From NCBI GenBank assembly GCA_937969485.1, contig CALBVQ010000126.1:1-10859 (forward strand): DNA of 10,859 nucleotides, in the 5' to 3' direction. Each line of letters opens with the position of its first letter. Within the stretch, counting starts at the first letter, position 1. The DNA is from an uncultured Saprospiraceae bacterium (GTDB taxonomy: Bacteria > Bacteroidota > Bacteroidia > Chitinophagales > Saprospiraceae). A model generated the notes under the pieces. That model did not search any database. It was given only the letters and a program-made list of their open reading frames with translations, and had not been told where the DNA came from. The position numbers were made by a program, and so were the translations under genes. Positions 1-5,454 of this stretch are shown one piece after another.

Positions 1-133
1 TATTTTCAAGTTTATAAAAGCAATTACTTCGTTAGAAATACTCATGATAGCTAAGGCTATCCTTGCGTTTTCTGCCTTGCACTTGATTTTATAATTCTTG
101 AAAATAAAGTGAAACCTTAAAACAGAATTGGTA
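1..133. repeat. MITE-like interspersed repeat, copy 1 (left part outside window)
   Basis: Positions 1-134 match 3571-3704 with five substitutions (at 40, 45, 59, 80 and 90), about 96% identity, in the same orientation. The copy lacks the left terminal repeat only because the window starts inside it. It carries the inner inverted repeat TATTTTCAAG (1-10) paired with CTTGAAAATA near 98-107, a central hairpin GATAGC-taag-GCTATC (47-62), and the right terminal repeat. No open reading frame of note is present, so it cannot encode its own transposase. Calling it a MITE is inference from the structure; a REP/BIME-like hairpin element is the alternative. Confidence 0.85.
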
Positions 134-167
134 TTAAAACAGAATTGGTATTAATACAGAATTGGTA
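117..167. repeat. Three 17-bp tandem copies of the element's terminal repeat
   Basis: TTAAAACAGAATTGGTA occurs at 117-133 and 134-150 without change and at 151-167 with one change (A to T at 155). A partial fourth unit, TTAATACA, follows at 168-175. Each unit is the right-end inverted repeat of the MITE-like element. The second copy of the element, at 3542-3706, has only one unit, so this end has been tandemly expanded or has received repeated end-to-end insertions. Confidence 0.9.
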
Positions 168-202
168 TTAATACATATTTAGGGATTAAGACGGATAATG
201 AC

Positions 203-238
203 AAAAAAAAGGAACACAGCCTGATTTTAGTGTGTCCC
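203..238 (-). terminator. Intrinsic terminator of the coaD-pruA unit
   Basis: Read on the minus strand, GGGACACA (238-231) pairs with TGTGTTCC (218-211) over 8 bp including one G-U pair, with a 12-nt loop, and is followed at once by eight T residues (210-203). It lies about 30 bp past the pruA stop codon, as expected for a Rho-independent terminator of the leftward genes. Confidence 0.85.
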
Positions 239-268
239 TATTCCATTTTATCTACTTTTTTTTGGGGC

Positions 269-1894
269 TTAACCCAAAAAAGGATACTTATAATCACTAG
301 GAGCGTTGAACGTTTCCTTGATTGTTCTTGGCGAAACCCATCTATATAGATTTATGATAGAACCAGCTTTGTCGTTAGTTCCAGAACCTCTCGCACCACC
401 GAATGGCTGTTGACCTACAACCGCACCTGTTGGTTTATCATTTATATAGAAATTTCCAGCAGCATTTTTTAACGCATCGGATGACTTCACAATCACTCCC
501 CTATCTTTAGCAAAGATTGCTCCTGTAAGTGCATATGGAGATGTATTATCTACAATTTTCAATGTCTCGTAGTAATCCTTTTCATCGTAAACATAAACCG
601 TCAATACAGGTCCAAAGATTTCTTCGCACATAGTGGTGTAGTCTGGCGTTTTAGCAAGAATAACCGTTGGTTGCACAAAATACCCAAGAGACTTATCCGT
701 AATTCCTCCCATGATCACCTCCGCATCCTTGTCGTTCTTAGCGTCATTGATGTATTTTGTGATTTTATCGAAAGATTTCTCGTCAATCACTGCATTCACG
801 AAATTTCCAAAATCCTCAACTGTTCCCATTGAAATCTCATCTAGATCGTCCTCCATATATTTCTTAACATCAGCCCACATTCCTTTAGGAATATATGCGC
901 GAGATGAAGCACTACATTTCTGACCTTGGAATTCAAAAGACCCTCTTACTAGCGCTGTTGCAACTACTTTTGCGTCAGCAGATTCATGAGCAACGATAAA
1001 ATCTTTTCCTCCCGTTTCGCCGACTACTCTCGGATACGAGCGGTAGGTATCGAGGTTATTTCCTATTGTTTTCCATAAATGTCTAAAAACTCCTGTCGAC
1101 CCAGTAAAATGTAATCCTGCAAAATCTCTGTGTTTGAAAATGACTTCACCTGCTTCAGGTCCGTCAGCATAAATCAAGTTCACAACACCTGCTGGTAGAC
1201 CAGCTTCTTCGAAAACTTCCATGATGATCTGAGCAGAATATATCTGTGTATCACTAGGTTTCCACACGATTGTATTTCCCATCAAAGCTGGAGCTGCACA
1301 TAAATTAGCAGCAATAGATGTAAAATTAAATGGAGTCAAGGCGAAGATAAACCCTTCAAGAGGTCGGTATTCTAGACGATTCCATAGTCCGTCTGGAGAA
1401 TAAGGTTGTTGAAGGTAAAGTTCTTCCGCGAACTTAGCATTGAATCGAAAGAAATCAGCCATTTCACAAACAGCATCAATTTCCGCTTGATATGCATTTT
1501 TAGACTGAGCCAACATAGTAGCTGCATTCATCCTCGCACGATATGGTCCTGTAATTAAGTCCGCAGCTTTCAAGAATATCGCAGCTCTATCTTGATAAGG
1601 CATTGCTTCCCAAGCTGGCTTTGCTTCCAATGCTGCATCAATTGCTGCAGCAACATGTGATTTATCACCATTATTAAAATACCCCAACACATGATCCTTT
1701 TCATGCGGTGGATTCATAGCAACCTTATTTTCAGTTGTAATCTTTTTACCACCAATCCACATTGGTGCATCGATTTCTTGGGACTTCATTTCCTTGATAG
1801 CTGCCACTAATGCTTCCTTTTCAGGAGAGCCCGGAGCATAAGAAAGCACGGGCTCATTAACTGGCACTGGAATATCAAAAATTGCGTTTGACAT
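269..1894 (-). CDS. pruA: L-glutamate gamma-semialdehyde (1-pyrroline-5-carboxylate) dehydrogenase
   Basis: Predicted to oxidise L-glutamate gamma-semialdehyde to glutamate with NAD+, the second step of proline breakdown, in the cytosol. The 541-aa protein has the aldehyde dehydrogenase signature residues: oxyanion Asn190 in TPFNFT, WKPSD (211-215), the cofactor-site turn FTGSTG (263-268), the general base Glu293 in VGETGGKD, and the nucleophile Cys327 in GQKCSASSR. The length and the VGETGGKDF and GQKCSA forms fit the stand-alone ALDH4A1-type enzyme rather than a PutA fusion; no proline dehydrogenase gene is visible in the window. The ATG at 1894 gives the normal N-terminus. It lies 45 nt downstream of coaD on the same strand and probably shares its transcript, although a small hairpin lies between them. 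Its own terminator is at 203-238. Confidence 0.96.
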   Translation of the reverse strand: MSNAIFDIPVPVNEPVLSYAPGSPEKEALVAAIKEMKSQEIDAPMWIGGKKITTENKVAMNPPHEKDHVLGYFNNGDKSHVAAAIDAALEAKPAWEAMPYQDRAAIFLKAADLITGPYRARMNAATMLAQSKNAYQAEIDAVCEMADFFRFNAKFAEELYLQQPYSPDGLWNRLEYRPLEGFIFALTPFNFTSIAANLCAAPALMGNTIVWKPSDTQIYSAQIIMEVFEEAGLPAGVVNLIYADGPEAGEVIFKHRDFAGLHFTGSTGVFRHLWKTIGNNLDTYRSYPRVVGETGGKDFIVAHESADAKVVATALVRGSFEFQGQKCSASSRAYIPKGMWADVKKYMEDDLDEISMGTVEDFGNFVNAVIDEKSFDKITKYINDAKNDKDAEVIMGGITDKSLGYFVQPTVILAKTPDYTTMCEEIFGPVLTVYVYDEKDYYETLKIVDNTSPYALTGAIFAKDRGVIVKSSDALKNAAGNFYINDKPTGAVVGQQPFGGARGSGTNDKAGSIINLYRWVSPRTIKETFNAPSDYKYPFLG

Positions 1895-1920
1895 ATTTTA
1901 TAGTTATTTGTCTGATTACT

Positions 1921-1932
1921 GGGCTTTCGCCC
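1921..1932 (-). other. GNRA-capped hairpin in the coaD-pruA spacer
   Basis: On the minus strand the spacer contains GGGC-gaaa-GCCC, a 4-bp GC stem capped by a GNRA tetraloop. No T-run follows, so it is not a standard terminator. It could stabilise the coaD end, attenuate read-through or affect pruA translation. A near-identical hairpin lies at 3920-3931. Confidence 0.55.
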
Positions 1933-1939
1933 AAAAGTT

Positions 1940-2398
1940 TTATTTATGGAGAACTTGCTCGGGTACAAGTGCACTAGCGTCTCCGTTATTTTTTAGTATT
2001 TCTCGAACGATTGATGAACTGATGTGTGAATATTCAGGCTTACTTACTAAGAAAGTTGTTTCTATACCTTCACCTAGTATGTAGTTAAGTTGCGAGATTT
2101 GCTTCTCATATTCGAAATCATTCGAATTACGAAGACCTCGTACCAAAAATTTAGCTTTTTGTTCTTTGCAGTATTTCACAGTCAAGCCTTCATAGCTTCC
2201 TATCTCGATATTGGCATCTCCCGAAAAAACTTCTTCAAGCCATTCCAATCGTTGTTCAAGATCAAAAAGATATTTTTTCTGCGAATTTACACCTATCGCA
2301 ACTATCAACTTATCAAACATAACAGCTGATCTTCGGATTAGATCTTCGTGCCCCAAAGTAATGGGATCAAATGAACCTGGAAAGACAGCTATTTTCAT
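1940..2398 (-). CDS. coaD: Phosphopantetheine adenylyltransferase
   Basis: Predicted to transfer AMP from ATP to 4'-phosphopantetheine, giving dephospho-CoA, the penultimate step of coenzyme A synthesis in the cytosol. The 152-aa protein starts with the nucleotidyltransferase Rossmann segment FPGSFDP (6-12) and the TLGH motif (14-17; His17 binds the ATP phosphates). It continues with the KKYLF segment (41-45), VRGLR..NDFEYE (86-98) and the C-terminal ISSSIVRE motif (126-133), all typical of bacterial CoaD. The length is close to the family norm of about 160. The ATG at 2398 puts the first beta strand, MKIAVFPGSF, exactly at the N-terminus. It is the first gene of a leftward unit with pruA and is transcribed away from the TPR gene across a 239-bp spacer. 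Confidence 0.97.
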   Translation of the reverse strand: MKIAVFPGSFDPITLGHEDLIRRSAVMFDKLIVAIGVNSQKKYLFDLEQRLEWLEEVFSGDANIEIGSYEGLTVKYCKEQKAKFLVRGLRNSNDFEYEKQISQLNYILGEGIETTFLVSKPEYSHISSSIVREILKNNGDASALVPEQVLHK

Positions 2399-2414
2399 AT
2401 TGATAAATTTGACA

Positions 2415-2422
2415 CAAATATA
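2415..2422 (-). promoter_or_regulatory. Candidate Bacteroidota -7 element upstream of coaD
   Basis: The minus strand reads TATATTTG, an exact match to the Bacteroidota consensus TAnnTTTG, 16 bp from the coaD start codon. No good -33 TTTG is visible at the usual spacing; the best candidate is a T-rich stretch around 2441-2446. In AT-rich DNA one exact 8-mer is suggestive only. If it is used, the leader of coaD would be very short. Confidence 0.4.
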
Positions 2423-2474
2423 ATATTATGAGTGGAATGCTAAAACTTACTTTTATGTTCTCCAACAAGAGATT

Positions 2475-2493
2475 TTTAGTTAGACTAACTAAA
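2475..2493. promoter_or_regulatory. 19-bp perfect palindrome between divergent coaD and TPR gene, possible operator
   Basis: TTTAGTTAG (2475-2483) and CTAACTAAA (2485-2493) form a perfect 9-bp inverted repeat around a single central base. It lies 77 bp from the coaD start and 144 bp from the TPR gene start. The odd-length, near-zero-spacer symmetry is typical of binding sites for dimeric regulators. No regulator gene is adjacent, so both the regulator and the target are unknown. It has no T-run placed to make it a terminator. Confidence 0.5.
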
Positions 2494-2637
2494 TATAACA
2501 TTTCCTAAATATTCGTTAAAACAAAAATTCTTTGGAACATTTTGGTTTCAAAAAACCGTTAATCAATTGATGTATCCGTCAAATTTTATATTTTGCGCAT
2601 CATTTTAAAAATCACTTTCATTAAATATAATTAATAT

Positions 2638-3474
2638 ATGAATCTATTTGCAATTAAATTCCTCAAGTCTAAGTCATTTTTAACACTTGCGCTTTTATGT
2701 GCTTTTAGCTTTTCTCTTTTGCATGCACAGGATGCTGAAAAAGCTGCGACTGCTACAAGTTCATATAATGAGGCTCTCGCACTATTAAAAGAAAAGAAAT
2801 ACGAAGAAGGACTTCCCTTAATGCTACAAGCTGTTGAATTAGCTGAAACAGAAGAAAATGAGAAAGTTTTAAGATTAGCTAAGAAAAATGCTGCCAAAGC
2901 GAGTTATAGTGTTGGTAAGGCAAAATACAAAATGAAAGATTACGAGGGTGCAGTTGCTATGTACGAGCAAGGAATTTCAATGGACAGCACAAATGCTAGT
3001 AATGTAGCAGGGATAGCAGCGGTATTGAAAAAACAAGGAAAGAATGTTGAAGCAACTGATTACTTCATCGAATCTGCCCTCATGTTCAAGGAAGCAGGAA
3101 AGGATACCAAAGTAGAAAAAACCTTGAAGACACTTAATGTCATGACAGGTAAAGCCTATACGGGTGACCGATTTGAAGAATCGATTGCGATAGGTAAAAA
3201 GGTACTAGCTGTGATGGACCATGCTTCAATTGCGTATTACGTTTCAAGGTCTTGCCTTGAAACTGGAGAAAACGTATTGGCTTTGGAAATGGCTAATAAA
3301 GCGATTGATACTGCAACGAAGGGAGAAACAATGGAAGACAAATACTACATAGCTCAAGCATTATCTCTTGTTGCTGTAGGTAAGAAAGATGAGGCAATAG
3401 CAGCATACGAAAAAGTAACTGAAGAAAAATACTTAGAACAAGCGAAATACCAGATTAGCCAACTGAAAGGGTAA
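2638..3474 (+). CDS. Exported tetratricopeptide-repeat protein
   Basis: The 278-aa protein begins with a clear Sec signal peptide: basic residues up to Lys12, a hydrophobic core (13-28), and a likely cleavage site after Ala30 (LLHA-QD). The rest is almost wholly helical, with paired helices of TPR type at about 39-70, 85-117, 119-150, 165-192, 197-228 and 235-268. Typical TPR residues are seen in KMKDYEGAVAMYEQGISMD and VGKKDEAIAAYEKV. TPR arrays bind other proteins, so a periplasmic scaffold role is likely, but no specific partner can be named. The gene stands alone, divergent from coaD and closed by its own strong terminator. The ATG at 2638 directly precedes the signal peptide. A loose -7-like element (TATATTTTG, around 2587-2595) lies about 45 bp upstream. 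Confidence 0.85.
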   Translation: MNLFAIKFLKSKSFLTLALLCAFSFSLLHAQDAEKAATATSSYNEALALLKEKKYEEGLPLMLQAVELAETEENEKVLRLAKKNAAKASYSVGKAKYKMKDYEGAVAMYEQGISMDSTNASNVAGIAAVLKKQGKNVEATDYFIESALMFKEAGKDTKVEKTLKTLNVMTGKAYTGDRFEESIAIGKKVLAVMDHASIAYYVSRSCLETGENVLALEMANKAIDTATKGETMEDKYYIAQALSLVAVGKKDEAIAAYEKVTEEKYLEQAKYQISQLKG

Positions 3475-3494
3475 TCTTTGCCGCAAGAAATAGA

Positions 3495-3534
3495 AGTCCT
3501 AGTTATGTTCGCATAGCTAGGACTTTTTGTTTTA
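3495..3534 (+). terminator. Strong intrinsic terminator of the TPR gene
   Basis: AGTCCTAGTTATG (3495-3507) pairs with CATAGCTAGGACT (3512-3524) over 13 bp with one G-U pair, closed by a UUCG loop and followed by TTTTT-G-TTTT. It lies 20 bp past the stop codon. The adjacent MITE-like element starts 8 bp after the T-run. Confidence 0.93.
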
Positions 3535-3541
3535 TACCCAT

Positions 3542-3706
3542 TTATACCAATTCTGTTTTAGAATTTCGCATATTTTCAAGTTTATAAAAGCAATTACTTC
3601 GTTAGAAATTCTCAAGATAGCTAAGGCTTTCCTTGCGTTTTCTGCCTTGTACTTGATTTAATAATTCTTGAAAATAAAGTGAAACCTTAAAACAGAATTG
3701 GTATAA
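3542..3706. mobile_element. MITE-like element, complete copy 2 (165 bp)
   Basis: The element is bounded by 19-bp perfect terminal inverted repeats, TTATACCAATTCTGTTTTA at 3542-3560 and its complement at 3688-3706. A second inverted pair, TATTTTCAAG (3571-3580) and CTTGAAAATA (near 3668-3677), lies inside, so about 40 bp at each end can pair and the whole unit can fold into one long hairpin. It has no coding capacity. The ends read TATACC...GGTATA; a TA target duplication, as in IS630/Tc1-type elements, would fit, but this is inference since no empty site is available. Immediately before the left end the sequence TTTATACCCA partly duplicates the terminal TTTATACCAA. A partial copy with 96% identity starts the window. 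Confidence 0.8.
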
Positions 3707-3783
3707 GATATTTTTTACGAGTTCAAACTACTTCGAAAATGAGAATGTCCAGCTCTTTTGATTCATAAATCGATTTACGGTCG

Positions 3784-3804
3784 GAAGAAGAAGAAGAAGA
3801 AGAA
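3784..3804. repeat. (GAA)7 microsatellite
   Basis: Seven uninterrupted GAA units lie in the non-coding stretch between the MITE-like element and the flavoprotein gene. A run of seven G follows at 3816-3822. Both tracts are prone to slippage. They are about 110 and 90 bp upstream of the presumed promoter at 3913. The rest of 3707-3912 shows no gene or RNA structure I can support. Confidence 0.9.
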
Positions 3805-3912
3805 AGTTGATGTTTGGGGGGGCGGCAAGAATAACAAAATCATTCTTTACAATAAATCTAACAATTGAACCCAAATTATAATGGTATTGGTACATCATCA
3901 ATCGGATTGTAA

Positions 3913-3920
3913 TACCTTTG
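3913..3920 (+). promoter_or_regulatory. Candidate -7 element of the flavoprotein gene
   Basis: TACCTTTG matches TAnnTTTG exactly, 39 bp before the ATG at 3960. A weak -33-like ATTG lies at 3886-3889, spaced 23 bp, a little longer than usual. The position implies a leader of about 30 nt and argues against the in-frame TTG at 3918 as the start, since that lies within the promoter element. Confidence 0.45.
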
Positions 3921-3931
3921 GGCGGAAGCCC
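3920..3931 (+). other. GGGC-ggaa-GCCC hairpin at the presumed transcript start
   Basis: A 4-bp GC stem capped by GGAA directly overlaps the end of the candidate -7 element. It differs from the hairpin between coaD and pruA (1921-1932, minus strand) by one loop base, and both are preceded by TTT. It could be a 5' end structure or a dispersed motif. Confidence 0.45.
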
Positions 3932-3959
3932 CTGCCTCACCTTCACAAAGAAAAGTAAA

Positions 3960-4475
3960 ATGAAAGCAGTTATCATCGTTGGAAGCGCTAGGAAAAATGG
4001 AAATACGAAGCAGGTTTCCGAAAAATTAGCTACTACCCTCTCCTGTGATCTTCTTGATCTTACGGATTATAAAATTGCTCCTTACTCCTACGAGCACAAC
4101 TACCTTGCTGATGATTTTATCATGTTGATGACCAAGATACTGGGATCATATGATACGCTTATCTTCGCTACTCCAGTGTATTGGTATTCCATGAGTGGTA
4201 TTATGAAAACTTTCCTTGATAGATTTACGGATTTGCTTAAGATTGAAAAGGAAATTGGTCGACAATTACGAAGCAAGAATATGGCGGTGCTCACCAGTTC
4301 AAACGGTGGAAATTTAGAATCAGATTTTTGGATTCCGTTTAAACATACTGCTGAATATTTAGGAATGAACTATCTGGGTAACCTGCACACGCTAGAGGAT
4401 CAAGATGCAATCGAAAATCTGCTCAGTTTCAGTCGGGCTCTAAAGTCGAACTGGGAAGCGCACGTCAGTAAATAA
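3960..4475 (+). CDS. Flavodoxin-fold NAD(P)H-dependent oxidoreductase
   Basis: The 171-aa protein resembles FMN-dependent NADPH reductases of the flavodoxin-like superfamily (the NADPH-dependent FMN reductase and iron-sulfur flavoprotein group). The FMN phosphate loop is GSARKNGNT (8-16), and the second flavin-contacting loop with following helix is FATPVYWYSMSGIMKTFLDR (69-88). The C-terminal half is an alpha/beta fold with TSSNGG (112-117). The substrate is unknown; quinones, azo or nitro compounds and free flavin are usual for the group. The ATG at 3960 is preferred over an in-frame TTG at 3918 because the flavodoxin first strand MKAVIIVGSA begins there and the upstream codons add a tail unlike the family. 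The protein should be cytosolic. It lies 116 bp before menB on the same strand, with a possible separate menB promoter between them. Confidence 0.85.
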   Translation: MKAVIIVGSARKNGNTKQVSEKLATTLSCDLLDLTDYKIAPYSYEHNYLADDFIMLMTKILGSYDTLIFATPVYWYSMSGIMKTFLDRFTDLLKIEKEIGRQLRSKNMAVLTSSNGGNLESDFWIPFKHTAEYLGMNYLGNLHTLEDQDAIENLLSFSRALKSNWEAHVSK

Positions 4476-4556
4476 TCATAAAAAGATAAATTACGGCCAA
4501 ATCTTTTTCGAAGGATAATATCCACAACTTTTACTCGGAGAATAAGTTTATTTGAT

Positions 4557-4564
4557 TTACTTTG
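4557..4564 (+). promoter_or_regulatory. Possible -7 element of menB
   Basis: TTACTTTG matches TAnnTTTG at all but the second base, 27 bp before the menB ATG at 4592. If real, it excludes the upstream TTG at 4562 as a translation start. No clear -33 element is seen. Confidence 0.3.
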
Positions 4565-4591
4565 AACGTAAAATCAGTAAAATACAAAAGA

Positions 4592-5449
4592 ATGACACTA
4601 GACGAATTCAATAGTCTTCAGTGGAAGACAGTCAAGGATTATAAGGATATCACATACAGGAAGTGCAATGGAGTTGCACGTATAGCGTTTAATAGGCCAG
4701 AGGTACGAAATGCGTTTCGTCCAACAACAGTTTTCGAATTGTATGAAGCGTTAATTGACGCACGAGAAGATGAAGAGATTGGTGTTGTGTTACTTTCAGG
4801 AGAAGGGCCTTCAGCCAAAGATGGTGGCTGGGCATTCTGTTCGGGAGGAGACCAGCGCGTGCGAGATAAAGCTGGATATAGAGGAGAAGATGGAGTGCAT
4901 CGACTGAACATACTAGAAGTGCAACGGTTGATTCGATTTATGAATAAGGTAGTGATTGCTGTTGTGCCGGGATGGGCAGTAGGCGGTGGTCACTCGTTGC
5001 ATGTAGTGTGTGACATGACAATTGCGAGTAAAGAGCATGGGATTTTTAAGCAGACTGATGCGGACGTAGCAAGTTTCGATGGAGGGATGGGGTCAGCTTA
5101 TTTGGCTCGACAAGTCGGCCAAAAGAGAGCCCGAGAGATCTTCTTTGTAGGTAGGAATTATTCTGCTCAAGAAGCATATGAGATGGGTATGGTAAATGCA
5201 GTGGTTCCTCATGAAGAATTGGAAAAAGTAGCTTATGAATGGTCGCAAGAGATCTTGTGGAAGTCACCTACTGCCATCAAAATGCTAAAGTATGCTTTTA
5301 ACTTAATAGATGACGGCTTGATTGGTCAACAGATTTTTGCTGGTGAAGCGACTCGATTAGCCTATGGAACAGCTGAAGCAGAAGAAGGCAGAAATGCATT
5401 TCTGGAAAAAAGACGTCCCAATTTCAATAACGTAAAAAGATTCCCTTAA
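4592..5449 (+). CDS. menB: 1,4-dihydroxy-2-naphthoyl-CoA synthase
   Basis: Predicted to close the naphthalene ring of o-succinylbenzoyl-CoA in menaquinone synthesis, in the cytosol. From ATG 4592 the protein is 285 aa, the same length as E. coli MenB, and key residues fall at the same numbers. These are the oxyanion-hole glycines in CSGGDQ (83-88) and GWAVGGGH (127-134), Ser161 and Asp163 in SFDGG, and Tyr258. Residue 156 is Asp, in QTDADV, where the E. coli enzyme has Gly. From family knowledge this Asp replaces the bicarbonate cofactor, so this is a type II, bicarbonate-independent MenB as in mycobacteria. Residue 160 is Ala where Gly is usual. A TTG start at 4562 would add ten residues but is less likely. 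No other men gene is in the window; the downstream gene is a decarboxylase 5 bp away. Confidence 0.96.
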   Translation: MTLDEFNSLQWKTVKDYKDITYRKCNGVARIAFNRPEVRNAFRPTTVFELYEALIDAREDEEIGVVLLSGEGPSAKDGGWAFCSGGDQRVRDKAGYRGEDGVHRLNILEVQRLIRFMNKVVIAVVPGWAVGGGHSLHVVCDMTIASKEHGIFKQTDADVASFDGGMGSAYLARQVGQKRAREIFFVGRNYSAQEAYEMGMVNAVVPHEELEKVAYEWSQEILWKSPTAIKMLKYAFNLIDDGLIGQQIFAGEATRLAYGTAEAEEGRNAFLEKRRPNFNNVKRFP

Positions 5450-5454
5450 AATCT

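Noticed and set aside
117..175. Short tandem repeats resembling a CRISPR array
   Set aside because: The 17-bp units follow each other without spacers, equal a transposon end, and have no cas genes nearby.
3918..3959. TTG start extending the flavoprotein by 14 residues
   Set aside because: The TTG lies in the candidate -7 element, and the ATG at 3960 begins exactly at the first strand of the flavodoxin fold.
3728..3976. Minus-strand open frame of 82 codons
   Set aside because: It crosses the GAA and G tracts, which produce poly-Leu, and the promoter region of the flavoprotein gene, and it matches no family. It is a shadow of low-complexity DNA.
4562..4591. TTG start extending MenB by 10 residues
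   Set aside because: Starting at ATG 4592 gives the 285-aa length of E. coli MenB with catalytic residues at identical numbers, and the TTG overlaps a possible promoter element.
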